A stretch of 64,000 nucleotides of DNA, from the NCBI RefSeq assembly GCF_900111895.1, contig NZ_FOKB01000007.1, positions 1 to 64,000 on the forward strand, in the 5' to 3' direction. This DNA comes from Pseudomonas simiae (GTDB taxonomy: Bacteria > Pseudomonadota > Gammaproteobacteria > Pseudomonadales > Pseudomonadaceae). Positions within the stretch are counted from its first letter, which is position 1. The number at the start of each line of letters is the position of its first letter. Below, piece after piece: positions 16,180 through 25,116 of this stretch. A model generated the notes under the pieces. The model did not search any database and had not been told where the DNA came from. It worked only from the letters and a program-made list of their open reading frames with translations. The position numbers were made by a program, and so were the translations under genes.

Positions 16180-16886
16180 TCGAGCAGTACGTCCAGTCGC
16201 CGGTCCACGTAGATCTCTTCGCAGGTCACCCGCACACCATAGGCCAGCACTTCCACGCCTGCCGCTTTGGCTTCGCGCAGCGCCGCAGCATAGGCCGCAT
16301 CAATCTCCACCGCCGGGCGCACGGCATCAATCCCCGAGAGATTGACGCAATACAACTGCACCGCACGCACACCGTCACGCGCCAGGTGGGCCAGCTCGCG
16401 TAAATGCTTGGCGCCTCGCTGAGTCACTGCATCGGGGAAGGCGGCGATCGAAGTACCGTCAAAACCCAGGGTTACACTTTTGACTTCGACGTAGGCTGCA
16501 CCGTCGGGATAGTCCAGGCGAAAGTCGATGCGGCTTTTCTCCTGACCGTAAGGCACTTCGCGCTTCAAAGCGGTAAAGCCATTGAGCTCGGTGATTACAC
16601 CCGCACGCAACGCCTCCTCGACCAACTGATTCGCGCGTGCCGTATTGACGCACGCAAGTCGGCCCTGGGGCGTTTCGGCAATTTCCCACGTGCCGGGGAG
16701 CTTGCGCTTGGGGTCATTGGAGCGACTGAACCAGACCTGCCCACCTTCGACCATGCAATTAAGCATCGAGCCGGTGTTGGGGCAATGAATGGTCAGCAAC
16801 TCGCCGGTGACGGTTTCGATATCGGTGAGAAAGCGCTTGTAGCGACGAATCAGCCGGGCTTCTTCAAGAGGAGGATGAAAGCGCAT
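16176..16886 (-). CDS. sfsA: SfsA, sugar fermentation stimulation protein / nuclease-like protein
   Basis: A 236-residue protein with the SfsA signature: an N-terminal OB-like part (RYKRFLTDIETVTGE, HCPNTGSM) and a PD-(D/E)xK nuclease-like core (SRIDFRLDY, then AYVEVKSVTL). The E. coli protein binds DNA nonspecifically, and the family is now annotated as DNA/RNA nuclease. The ATG shares one base with the stop of the upstream aminotransferase gene, so both form an operon. As in E. coli, sfsA lies close to dksA. Confidence 0.93.
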   Translation of the reverse strand: MRFHPPLEEARLIRRYKRFLTDIETVTGELLTIHCPNTGSMLNCMVEGGQVWFSRSNDPKRKLPGTWEIAETPQGRLACVNTARANQLVEEALRAGVITELNGFTALKREVPYGQEKSRIDFRLDYPDGAAYVEVKSVTLGFDGTSIAAFPDAVTQRGAKHLRELAHLARDGVRAVQLYCVNLSGIDAVRPAVEIDAAYAAALREAKAAGVEVLAYGVRVTCEEIYVDRRLDVLLD

Positions 16887-18058
16887 CAGCCTTGCCAGCT
16901 CCGTAAGCCACGGGCGATTCGCTCCACCGCCTCCTGCAGGCGGTCGAGGTTTTGCGTGTAGGCAAAGCGCACATGATGACCGGCTTTAAAGCGGCCAAAA
17001 TCCAGGCCAGGGGTAAAGGCCACATGCTCGGTTTCGAGGAAGTGACGACAGAATGCGAAGGCATCACCGCCAAACGCGCTGATATCGGCATACAAATAGA
17101 ACGCCCCTTCCGGCTCGACGGCGATGCCAAACCCCAACTCGCGCAAGGCAGGCAGCAGGAAGTCACGACGACGGCCGAATTCAGCGCGACGTTCTTCAAG
17201 AATGCTCAGGGTTTGCGGGGTGAAACACGCTAACGCCGCGTGCTGGGCCATGCTTGGCGCACTGATGTAAAGGTTTTGCGCCAGTTTCTCCAATTCCCCC
17301 ACTGCGGCCGGGGGCGCCACCAGCCAACCCAGGCGCCAGCCGGTCATGCCGAAATACTTGGAAAAACTATTCAGGACAAATGCTTCGTCGTCGACTTCCA
17401 GCACGCTGGCCGCGTCCGTGCCGTAGGTGAGGCCATGGTAAATCTCGTCCACGACCAAGTGGCCGTTGCGCGCCTTGATGGCGGCGGAAAGCCCGGCCAA
17501 TTCGTCACGTGTGAGGATCGTCCCGGTCGGGTTGGCCGGGGACGCCACGAGCGCGCCGACACTGTCTTGATTCCAGTGCTTGGCCACCAGGTCGGCGGTC
17601 AACTGGTAGCGCACTTCGGGGCCGACTGGCACCAGTTGGGCCGCGCCCTCCACCAACCGCAGGAAATGACGATTGCACGGGTAACCGGGGTCTGCGAGCA
17701 ACCAGTGCTTGCCCGGATCCACCAGCAGGCTGCTGGCCAGCAGCAAAGCGCCGGAACCGCCGGGGGTGATCAGGATACGCGCGGGGTCCACGTTCAGCCC
17801 GTAGCGCTGCTGGTAGAAACCGCTGATGGCCTCGCGCAGTTCCGGCAAGCCGCGGGCGGCGGTATAACGCGTCTTGCCGTTGGCCAAAGCCGCCTGGCCG
17901 GCCTTGATGATCGGCTCGGCGGTGGTGAAATCCGGCTCGCCGATTTCCAGGTGGATCACGTCATGACCAGCGGCTTGCAGCTCATTGGCCCGCGCCAGCA
18001 ATGCCATGACATGAAAAGGTTCGATGGCGCGACTGCGCGCACTGTAGGGCTGAGCCAT
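16886..18058 (-). CDS. PLP-dependent aminotransferase, class I/II
   Basis: A 390-residue fold-type I aminotransferase. The cofactor lysine lies in NSFSKYFGMTGWRLG, the substrate loop in SPANPTGT, and the phosphate/arginine site near HHVRFAYTQ. It belongs to the aspartate/aromatic/alanine aminotransferase group. The amino donor cannot be told from sequence alone. Homologues occupy the same place between sfsA and dksA in other pseudomonads. It is divergent from dksA, with 319 bases between them. Confidence 0.88.
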   Translation of the reverse strand: MAQPYSARSRAIEPFHVMALLARANELQAAGHDVIHLEIGEPDFTTAEPIIKAGQAALANGKTRYTAARGLPELREAISGFYQQRYGLNVDPARILITPGGSGALLLASSLLVDPGKHWLLADPGYPCNRHFLRLVEGAAQLVPVGPEVRYQLTADLVAKHWNQDSVGALVASPANPTGTILTRDELAGLSAAIKARNGHLVVDEIYHGLTYGTDAASVLEVDDEAFVLNSFSKYFGMTGWRLGWLVAPPAAVGELEKLAQNLYISAPSMAQHAALACFTPQTLSILEERRAEFGRRRDFLLPALRELGFGIAVEPEGAFYLYADISAFGGDAFAFCRHFLETEHVAFTPGLDFGRFKAGHHVRFAYTQNLDRLQEAVERIARGLRSWQG

Positions 18059-18173
18059 TAGCCTTCCTTAACGGTGAGGACAAAATCTGGATTCTACCGA
18101 ACCCGCGCCGTAAAACATGTTCTATTGCCTGCCCGGCGGCATGTGGCGTTCGGGCAAGTGCCTGCAAAACGAC

Positions 18174-18179
18174 TAAAAT
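18174..18179 (+). promoter_or_regulatory. Candidate -10 of the dksA promoter and long leader
   Basis: A TAAAAT hexamer lies about 200 bases upstream of dksA, with no good -35. If used, the dksA mRNA would have a leader of about 190 bases. The intergenic region 18059-18377 holds GC-rich inverted repeats but no ORF with a ribosome-binding site. Confidence 0.3.
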
Positions 18180-18377
18180 CTAAAGCTGAGGCAATACATA
18201 CCCAGCAACGGCGGGCTGTCGTAGTTTGCAACCCCATTGCCGTGGGCCTCGACAACCGGGAGTGGCGCACCCCGAATCTATCTGGTAAGTTCGCCCGCTT
18301 GCAGCCGCAGGGCCGGCAGGTGTCGGTGACGTTGCAATCCTGCGCAATGGATTAGAAGAGTGAGAGGCGGTCTATTC

Positions 18378-18821
18378 ATGTCCACCCAAGCAAAGCAACA
18401 GCAGACTCAAGGCCTCAACGGCTTCGAACCTTACGTAGAAAAGAAAGGTGAGGAGTACATGGGCGAGCCCATGCGCGACCACTTCACCAAAATCCTGAAC
18501 AAGTGGAAACAGGACTTGATGCAGGAGGTCGACCGCACGGTTGACCATATGAAGGACGAAGCAGCCAACTTCCCTGATCCGGCCGATCGTGCCAGCCAGG
18601 AAGAAGAGTTCGCCCTTGAACTACGCGCCCGTGATCGCGAGCGCAAGTTGATCAAGAAGATCGACAAGACCCTGCAGCTGATCAAGGACGAAGAATACGG
18701 CTGGTGCGAATCCTGCGGTGTCGAGATCGGTATTCGTCGCCTGGAAGCCCGCCCAACCGCGGACCTCTGTGTAGACTGCAAGACCTTGGCCGAAATCAAG
18801 GAAAAACAGGTCGGCAAGTAA
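18378..18821 (+). CDS. dksA: RNA polymerase-binding transcription factor DksA
   Basis: A 147-residue protein that enters the RNA polymerase secondary channel and works with ppGpp to repress rRNA promoters and activate amino acid genes. The coiled-coil tip carries FPDPADRASQEEE (the DxxDxA-type tip). The zinc finger is C-x2-C-x17-C-x2-C (CESC then CVDC), so this is the zinc-containing form, not the zinc-free paralogue. The ATG at 18378 gives the conserved MSTQAK start. A codon six upstream is less likely. Followed by a strong terminator. Confidence 0.96.
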   Translation: MSTQAKQQQTQGLNGFEPYVEKKGEEYMGEPMRDHFTKILNKWKQDLMQEVDRTVDHMKDEAANFPDPADRASQEEEFALELRARDRERKLIKKIDKTLQLIKDEEYGWCESCGVEIGIRRLEARPTADLCVDCKTLAEIKEKQVGK

Positions 18822-18840
18822 CCCAGCCGAACTGAACGAA

Positions 18841-18865
18841 TGGGGCGTGCGAACGCCCCATTTTT
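18841..18865 (+). terminator. Intrinsic terminator of dksA
   Basis: Perfect stem TGGGGCGT / ACGCCCCA (18841-18848 and 18853-18860) with a four-base loop and a run of five T, 19 bases past the dksA stop codon. Confidence 0.9.
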
Positions 18866-18904
18866 GTTGCTGGCGTTTACCGAATTTCCAGTAGTATCCG
18901 GCCC

Positions 18905-19792
18905 ATGACAGCCTCTACCTATATCGGGCGCTTCGCCCCCACGCCCAGCGGCCATTTGCATTTCGGTTCTCTGGTCGCCGCCCTCGCCTCCTACCTCGAC
19001 GCCCGCGCCAACCAAGGCCGCTGGCTGATGCGCATGGAAGACCTTGACCCGCCCCGCGAAGAGCCCGGTGCCCAGGCGGCAATCCTGCACGCACTGGAAA
19101 GCTATGGCTTTGAATGGGACGGCGAACTGGTCCGACAAAGCGAGCGGCACGATGCCTACGCCAACGTGCTGAACGGCCTGTTCAACCACGGCCTGGCCTA
19201 CGCCTGCACCTGCTCACGCAAACAACTGGAGCCTTACAACGGCATCTACCCCGGCCTGTGCCGTAATGTTGGTCACGCCCAGCAAGACGCCGCCATCCGT
19301 CTGCGCGTTCCCGAACTTGAGTACCACTTTACCGACCGCGTCCAAGGCGAATTCCGACAGCACCTGGGCCGCGATGTAGGCGACTTCGTCATCCGTCGCC
19401 GCGACGGCCTTTATGCCTATCAATTGGCTGTGGTGCTCGACGATGCCTGGCAAGGTGTGACCGACATCGTGCGCGGTGCCGACCTGCTCGACTCCACGCC
19501 ACGCCAGCTTTACCTGCAAGAACTACTGGGCCTGCGCCAACCACGCTACCTGCATGTGCCGCTGATTATTCAGCCGGACGGCAACAAGTTGGGCAAATCC
19601 TACCGCTCCCCGCCACTGACACCCGACCAGGCGACGCCTTTGCTATTGAGAGCACTGCGCGCCCTCGGCCAGCAACCCGGCGCTGAGCTGTTGCACGCCA
19701 GCCCACGGGAGCTGCTGGATTGGGGCATTGCGCACTGGGATGCCAGCCGGATCCCGCGCACACTCACGCTGGCCGAAGCGCAATTGAGCTGA
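18905..19792 (+). CDS. gluQRS: Glutamyl-Q tRNA(Asp) synthetase
   Basis: A 295-residue protein equal to the catalytic domain of glutamyl-tRNA synthetase without an anticodon-binding domain. The HIGH-type motif is FAPTPSGHLHFGS (residues 8-20), the KMSKS-type motif is KLGKS, and a CTCS...C zinc site is near residue 100. It attaches glutamate to queuosine at position 34 of tRNA(Asp). Its place after dksA is conserved across gammaproteobacteria. Confidence 0.95.
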   Translation: MTASTYIGRFAPTPSGHLHFGSLVAALASYLDARANQGRWLMRMEDLDPPREEPGAQAAILHALESYGFEWDGELVRQSERHDAYANVLNGLFNHGLAYACTCSRKQLEPYNGIYPGLCRNVGHAQQDAAIRLRVPELEYHFTDRVQGEFRQHLGRDVGDFVIRRRDGLYAYQLAVVLDDAWQGVTDIVRGADLLDSTPRQLYLQELLGLRQPRYLHVPLIIQPDGNKLGKSYRSPPLTPDQATPLLLRALRALGQQPGAELLHASPRELLDWGIAHWDASRIPRTLTLAEAQLS

Positions 19793-19854
19793 AGGCGCTT
19801 GCAGCTTGCCCGGCATCCGTTACCATCGCCGCACGTTTTTACACAGAGGCCAAC

Positions 19855-20031
19855 ATGTACATCTATCGATTGGTCCTGCTGCTGGTCGTCGGGATCTACC
19901 TGTTCTCCCCCGCCATCATGGATTGGTGGATCGACGCCACGGGCGCCTGGTACCGCCCTTATCTGCTGTGGCTGATCCTGATCGTCGTGACTTTCATCCT
20001 GCAGAGCCAAAAAGATGCCGATGAGCTTTAG
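19855..20031 (+). CDS. Small membrane protein overlapping cbrA (CbrX-like)
   Basis: A 58-residue protein with two hydrophobic helices (about residues 4-20 and 34-50) joined by a tryptophan-rich loop (MDWWIDATGAWYRP). An AGAGG site precedes the ATG. The last 17 bases overlap the start of cbrA in another frame, which suggests translational coupling with the sensor kinase. A small ORF in this position is known in P. putida, where I recall it being called cbrX. Its role is inferred to be linked to CbrA expression. Confidence 0.8.
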   Translation: MYIYRLVLLLVVGIYLFSPAIMDWWIDATGAWYRPYLLWLILIVVTFILQSQKDADEL

Positions 20032-22969
20032 CCTCACCCAGATGCTGCTGATCAGCGCCGCCTACCTGGCCGCGCTGTTCGGGGTGGCCTGGATCAGTGA
20101 GCGCGGAATGATTCCGCGGGCGATCATTCGCCATCCGTTGACCTACACCCTGTCCCTCGGCGTATACGCCAGTGCCTGGGCGTTCTATGGCACTGTGGGC
20201 CTGGCCTATCAGTACGGCTATGGCTTTTTGTCCAGTTACCTAGGCGTGTCCGGCGCCTTTTTGCTGGCACCGGTGCTGCTGTACCCGATCCTGAAGATCA
20301 CCCGTACTTACCAGCTGTCATCCCTCGCCGACCTGTTTGCCTTCCGCTTTCGCAGTACCTGGGCCGGCGCGCTGACCACCATTTTCATGCTGATCGGCGT
20401 ATTGCCATTGCTGGCCCTGCAAATCCAGGCGGTGGCCGACTCCATCAGCATCCTGACCCGTGAGCCGGTGCAACACCGCGTCGCCCTGGCCTTCTGTGCG
20501 CTGATCACGCTGTTCACGATTTTCTTCGGCTCGCGCCATATCGCCACCCGTGAAAAACATGAAGGCCTGGTGTTTGCGATTGCCTTTGAGTCAGTGATCA
20601 AGCTGATCGCCATTGGCGGCGTCGGCCTGTATGCGCTTTACGGCGTATTCGATGGCCCGCAGCAGTTGGAACTGTGGCTGCTGCAAAACCAGACCGCCCT
20701 CGCCGCCCTGCACACCCCATTGCAGGAAGGCCCATGGCGCACGCTGCTGCTGGTGTTCTTCGCCTCGGCCATCGTGATGCCGCACATGTACCACATGACC
20801 TTCACCGAAAACCTCAACCCGCGCTCGCTGGTCAGTGCCAGTTGGGGCTTGCCGTTATTCCTGCTGTTGATGAGCCTGGCGGTGCCGCTGATCCTGTGGG
20901 CAGGCTTGAAGCTGGGCGCCACCACCAACCCTGAATACTTCACCCTCGGCATCGGCATCGCCGCCAACAGCCCGGCCTTGGCGCTGCTGGCTTATGTCGG
21001 TGGCTTGTCAGCGGCCAGCGGACTGATCATCGTCACAACCCTGGCACTTTCCGGCATGGCGCTCAATCATCTGGTGCTGCCGCTGTATCAGCCGCCGGCC
21101 GAAGGCAATATCTACCGCTGGCTGAAATGGACACGCCGCGCGCTGATCGTCGCAATCATCATGGCCGGCTACGGGTTCTACCTGTTGCTGGGCGCAGGCC
21201 AAGACCTGGCCAACCTCGGCATCGTCGCGTTTGTCGCGACCTTGCAGTTCCTGCCGGGCGTGCTGTCGGTGCTGTATTGGCCGACCGCCAATCGCCGCGG
21301 TTTCATCGCCGGGTTGCTGGCGGGGATCCTGGTGTGGGTCGTGACCATGCTGTTACCGCTGGTCGGCAACCTGCAAGGCTTCTACATCCCATTGCTGAAC
21401 ATGATCTACGTGCTGGATGACACCAGTTGGCACATGGCCGCGATTGCTTCCCTGGCCGCCAACGTCTTGATGTTCACCCTGATCTCGCTGTTCACCAACG
21501 CCAGTCCGGAAGAAACCAGCGCCGCCGAGGCCTGCGCGGTGGATAACGTACGCCGCCCACAGCGACGCGAATTGCATGCGGCTTCCCCCCAGGAATTCGC
21601 CACGCAACTGGCCAAGCCACTGGGCGCAAAAGCGGCGCAGAAGGAAGTCGAGCAGGCGCTGCGCGATCTCTATCTGCCGTTCGATGAACGGCGCCCGTAC
21701 GCGCTGCGCCGTCTGCGTGACCGCATTGAAGCCAACCTGTCCGGGCTGATGGGACCGAGCGTGTCCCAGGACATGGTGGAAACCTTCCTGCCTTACAAGG
21801 CCGGCGGCGAAAACTACGTGACCGAAGACATCCATTTCATCGAAAGCCGGCTGGAGGATTACCACTCACGCCTTACCGGTCTCGCCGCCGAACTCGATGC
21901 CTTGCGCCGCTACCACCGCCAGACCCTGCAGGAATTGCCGATGGGCGTGTGCTCCCTGGCCAAGGACCAAGAGATCCTGATGTGGAACAAGGCCATGGAA
22001 GAGCTCACCGGCATTGCCGCGCAGCGCGTGGTCGGTTCGCGCCTCAATACCTTGGGCGATCCCTGGAAAGAGTTGCTGCAAGGCTTCATCAACCTGCCCG
22101 ACGAACACTTGCACAAACAGCACCTGGCGCTCGACGGCCAGACCCGTTGGCTCAACCTGCACAAAGCCGCTATCGACGAGCCTTTGGCGCCCGGTAACAG
22201 CGGCTTGGTGTTGCTGGTGGAAGACCTGACCGACACCCAGATGCTCGAAGACAAGCTGGTGCACTCCGAGCGCCTGGCGAGCATCGGCCGACTGGCGGCG
22301 GGTGTGGCCCATGAAATCGGCAATCCGATCACCGGTATCGCTTGCCTGGCGCAGAACCTGCGGGAAGAGCGCGAAGAAGATGGCGAAATCACCGAGATCA
22401 GCGGGCAGATCCTCGAACAGACCAAGCGTGTTTCACGCATCGTGCAGTCGTTGATGAGCTTCGCCCACGCCGGCGCGCACCAGAACCAGGACGAAGCCGT
22501 CTGCCTGGCCGAAGTGGCGCAGGATGCCATTGGGCTGCTGGCCTTGAACCGGCGCAATTTCGAAGTACAGTTTTTCAACTTGTGCGACCCCGACCATTGG
22601 GTCGATGGCGACTCACAGCGCCTGGCACAAGTGCTGATCAACCTGTTGTCCAACGCCCGTGACGCCACCCCGGCCGGCGGCGCGGTACGCGTCAAGACCG
22701 AGGCTTTCGAACATACGGTCGATCTGATCGTCGAAGATGAAGGTAGCGGTATTCCACAGAACATCATGGACCGATTGTTCGAACCCTTCTTCACCACCAA
22801 GGACCCAGGTGAAGGTACCGGTCTGGGCCTTGCACTGGTCTATTCCATCGTTGAAGAGCATTATGGACAAATCACCATCGACAGCCCGGCTGACACCGAA
22901 AGCCAACGCGGCACCCGTATTCGGGTGACCTTGCCGCGTCATGTCGAAGCGACGTCCGCTGTGAACTGA
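20015..22969 (+). CDS. cbrA: Sensor histidine kinase CbrA
   Basis: A 984-residue hybrid of transporter and kinase. Residues 1 to about 500 form an SLC5-type sodium:solute symporter domain with some 13 membrane helices. A linker and a PAS domain (about 620-740) follow, then the HisKA box HEIGNPITG (H near residue 765) and an ATPase with NLLSNARD, DEGSGI and GTGLGLALV. It phosphorylates CbrB to adjust carbon and nitrogen use, and the transporter part can take up histidine in some species. Overlaps the small ORF upstream and is followed by cbrB after 22 bases. An ATG two codons later is an alternative start. Confidence 0.96.
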   Translation: MPMSFSLTQMLLISAAYLAALFGVAWISERGMIPRAIIRHPLTYTLSLGVYASAWAFYGTVGLAYQYGYGFLSSYLGVSGAFLLAPVLLYPILKITRTYQLSSLADLFAFRFRSTWAGALTTIFMLIGVLPLLALQIQAVADSISILTREPVQHRVALAFCALITLFTIFFGSRHIATREKHEGLVFAIAFESVIKLIAIGGVGLYALYGVFDGPQQLELWLLQNQTALAALHTPLQEGPWRTLLLVFFASAIVMPHMYHMTFTENLNPRSLVSASWGLPLFLLLMSLAVPLILWAGLKLGATTNPEYFTLGIGIAANSPALALLAYVGGLSAASGLIIVTTLALSGMALNHLVLPLYQPPAEGNIYRWLKWTRRALIVAIIMAGYGFYLLLGAGQDLANLGIVAFVATLQFLPGVLSVLYWPTANRRGFIAGLLAGILVWVVTMLLPLVGNLQGFYIPLLNMIYVLDDTSWHMAAIASLAANVLMFTLISLFTNASPEETSAAEACAVDNVRRPQRRELHAASPQEFATQLAKPLGAKAAQKEVEQALRDLYLPFDERRPYALRRLRDRIEANLSGLMGPSVSQDMVETFLPYKAGGENYVTEDIHFIESRLEDYHSRLTGLAAELDALRRYHRQTLQELPMGVCSLAKDQEILMWNKAMEELTGIAAQRVVGSRLNTLGDPWKELLQGFINLPDEHLHKQHLALDGQTRWLNLHKAAIDEPLAPGNSGLVLLVEDLTDTQMLEDKLVHSERLASIGRLAAGVAHEIGNPITGIACLAQNLREEREEDGEITEISGQILEQTKRVSRIVQSLMSFAHAGAHQNQDEAVCLAEVAQDAIGLLALNRRNFEVQFFNLCDPDHWVDGDSQRLAQVLINLLSNARDATPAGGAVRVKTEAFEHTVDLIVEDEGSGIPQNIMDRLFEPFFTTKDPGEGTGLGLALVYSIVEEHYGQITIDSPADTESQRGTRIRVTLPRHVEATSAVN

Positions 22970-22991
22970 GACCGTCGAGAGAATTGAATCA

Positions 22992-24419
22992 ATGCCGCAC
23001 ATTTTGATCGTCGAAGACGAAACCATTATCCGCTCTGCCTTGCGTCGCCTGCTTGAACGTAATCAGTACCAAGTCAGCGAAGCCGGCTCGGTGCAGGAAG
23101 CCCAGGAGCGTTTCAGCATTCCCACGTTCGACCTGATTGTCAGTGACCTGCGTCTGCCTGGCGCGCCTGGCACCGAGTTGATCAAGCTTGGCCAGGGCAC
23201 CCCGGTGCTGATCATGACCAGCTACGCCAGCCTGCGCTCGGCAGTGGACTCCATGAAGATGGGCGCGGTGGACTACATCGCCAAGCCTTTCGACCATGAC
23301 GAGATGCTTCAGGCCGTGGCCCGCATCCTGCGGGACCGCCAGTCGGCCAGCAGTGCGCCCGCCGAGCAACGTCCGGCGGGAAAAGCCGCCGACAAACCAG
23401 GCGTCGACAACAGCAACGGCGAGATCGGCATCATCGGCTCCTGCCCACCGATGCAGGACCTGTACGGCAAGATCCGCAAAGTCGCGCCGACTGACTCAAA
23501 TGTCTTGATCCAGGGCGAGTCGGGCACCGGTAAAGAGCTGGTGGCCCGCGCGCTGCACAATCTGTCCAAGCGTGCCAAGGCGCCGATGATCTCGGTGAAC
23601 TGTGCGGCGATCCCCGAATCCCTGATCGAGTCCGAACTGTTCGGCCACGAGAAAGGCGCGTTTACCGGTGCAAGCGCCGGGCGTGCGGGCCTGGTGGAAG
23701 CGGCGGACGGCGGCACGCTGTTCCTCGATGAGATCGGCGAACTGCCGCTGGAAGCACAAGCGCGGTTGCTGCGCGTGCTTCAGGAAGGTGAAATCCGCCG
23801 GGTAGGCTCGGTGCAATCGCAAAAGGTCGATGTGCGCCTGATCGCGGCGACCCACCGCGACCTCAAGAGCCTGGCCAAGATCGGCCAGTTCCGTGAAGAC
23901 CTGTATTACCGCCTGCACGTGATCGCCCTCAAGCTGCCGGCCCTGCGTGAACGTGGCGCCGACGTCAACGAGATCGCCCACGCCTTCCTGCTGCGCCAGA
24001 GCGCACGCATCAACCGTACCGACCTGAAGTTTGCGCCGGACGCTGAGCAGGCGATTCGGCATTATTCGTGGCCTGGTAATGTGCGCGAGCTGGAAAACGC
24101 GGTTGAACGTGCGGTGATCCTGTCCGAAAGCCCGGAAATTTCCGCCGAGCTGCTGGGCATCGATATCGAGCTGAGTGACCTGGAGGACGATGATTTCATC
24201 GGCCTGGCGCCCTCACAGGGCGGTAGCAATACCAGCCATGAGCCGACTGAGGATCTGTCACTGGAGGATTACTTCCAGCATTTTGTCCTTGAGCATCAGG
24301 ACCATATGACCGAGACCGAGCTGGCGCGCAAACTGGGCGTGAGCCGTAAATGCCTGTGGGAACGCCGCCAGCGCCTGGGCATTCCTCGACGCAAGACCGG
24401 AGTCGCCAGCGAGAGTTGA
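22992..24419 (+). CDS. cbrB: Sigma-54-dependent response regulator CbrB
   Basis: A 475-residue NtrC-family activator. It has a receiver domain with the phospho-acceptor aspartate in IVSDLRLPG (D52), an AAA+ domain with Walker A GESGTGKE (about residue 175) and the sigma-54 contact loop GAFTGA, and a C-terminal Fis-type helix-turn-helix (TELARKLGVSRKCLWERR). It activates sigma-54 promoters for use of poorer carbon sources and drives the sRNA CrcZ. A CbrB-type site and a sigma-54 promoter lie just downstream. Confidence 0.97.
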   Translation: MPHILIVEDETIIRSALRRLLERNQYQVSEAGSVQEAQERFSIPTFDLIVSDLRLPGAPGTELIKLGQGTPVLIMTSYASLRSAVDSMKMGAVDYIAKPFDHDEMLQAVARILRDRQSASSAPAEQRPAGKAADKPGVDNSNGEIGIIGSCPPMQDLYGKIRKVAPTDSNVLIQGESGTGKELVARALHNLSKRAKAPMISVNCAAIPESLIESELFGHEKGAFTGASAGRAGLVEAADGGTLFLDEIGELPLEAQARLLRVLQEGEIRRVGSVQSQKVDVRLIAATHRDLKSLAKIGQFREDLYYRLHVIALKLPALRERGADVNEIAHAFLLRQSARINRTDLKFAPDAEQAIRHYSWPGNVRELENAVERAVILSESPEISAELLGIDIELSDLEDDDFIGLAPSQGGSNTSHEPTEDLSLEDYFQHFVLEHQDHMTETELARKLGVSRKCLWERRQRLGIPRRKTGVASES

Positions 24420-24460
24420 GGGGGCGCCCCCACAGGTAACACCCACAGAGGTGAAAAAAC

Positions 24461-24486
24461 TGTTACCGCGGATATTTCGCGTAACA
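24461..24486 (+). promoter_or_regulatory. CbrB-type upstream activating site for crcZ
   Basis: A dyad TGTTAC (24461-24466), 14 bases, GTAACA (24481-24486). This fits the TGTTAC-N14-GTAACA pattern I recall for CbrB binding at crcZ. Further single GTAAC sites occur at 24436-24440 and 24503-24507. The centre lies about 125 bases upstream of the sigma-54 -12 element, a normal distance for an enhancer site. Confidence 0.8.
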
Positions 24487-24525
24487 AAAGCCGGGGCTTA
24501 CGGTAACGAAGCCCCGGCTTTTTTT
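24486..24525 (+). terminator. Intrinsic terminator of cbrB
   Basis: A 14-base-pair stem AAAAGCCGGGGCTT / AAGCCCCGGCTTTT (24486-24499 and 24509-24522) ending in a T-run. It separates cbrAB mRNA from crcZ. Its loop contains the extra GTAAC site. Confidence 0.9.
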
Positions 24526-24584
24526 GGTCCGTCAAAAACCCGAAACCACCTCAACCCCCTGTTTTTACTGGGCGGCGCAAAAGT

Positions 24585-24600
24585 TGGCACGCACCCTGCT
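24585..24600 (+). promoter_or_regulatory. Sigma-54 promoter of crcZ
   Basis: TGGCAC (24585-24590), five bases, CTGCT (24596-24600): the -24 GG and -12 GC doublets of a sigma-54 promoter with correct spacing. A start is expected near 24611. Confidence 0.87.
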
Positions 24601-24610
24601 ATATGCTTAG

Positions 24611-24978
24611 TACAAAAACAATAACAAGCTTTGTACAAGACAATAAAAATAAGACGAATCGACTCACGCATAACAAAAACAACACGGCGGAGGCGCAGCT
24701 AACTGATTCTTTTGGAGAGGCGTTGCATTTGGGGCTTGCCCCGCAACCAGGCCGAGAACAACAAAAACTGCCCTAAGGCAGAGCCTGAACTGGTTGGATC
24801 GTAGATCAGCAACACAGCGACCAAAGCAATCCGTTTGCTCTTGACTCCCGATTGGGAGTGTCATGAAGGTGAAACTTCATGGCGAGGGCGATCAACAAAA
24901 ACAAGAAGCCCGAAACCAATAATAAAAATAGAGCACGCAACTACTTCTGGGGGAGCTTCGGCTCCCCTTGTAGTTTCT
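24611..24978 (+). ncRNA. crcZ: CrcZ sRNA, antagonist of Hfq/Crc catabolite repression
   Basis: About 368 bases from the sigma-54 start to a strong hairpin (GGGAGC / GCTCCC within a longer arm, about 24939-24976). It holds six A-rich AAnAAnAA-type motifs, at about 24612-24628, 24640-24653, 24671-24684, 24756-24768, 24893-24908 and 24914-24930. Crc and Hfq bind such motifs, so CrcZ sequesters them and relieves repression of catabolic mRNAs. Place between cbrB and pcnB, promoter type and motif count agree with known CrcZ RNAs. The exact ends are estimates. Confidence 0.92.
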
Positions 24979-25050
24979 GCGATTTGACCTTTCAACGCTT
25001 ACGGCGCAATGCCTGCAGCTTGTTCCTACACCATCCCCTGACTAAATGCT

Positions 25051-25056
25051 AGAATC
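25051..25056 (+). promoter_or_regulatory. Candidate -10 of the pcnB promoter
   Basis: TAGAAT, 60 bases upstream of the proposed pcnB ATG, with only a weak -35 (TACACC) at 17 bases. It follows the CrcZ terminator. Confidence 0.4.
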
Positions 25057-25116
25057 CCCGCCCATCATGCGGTCATTCTTCGTTATGGCCGAACATTCCT
25101 TCAAACAGTGCATCCC

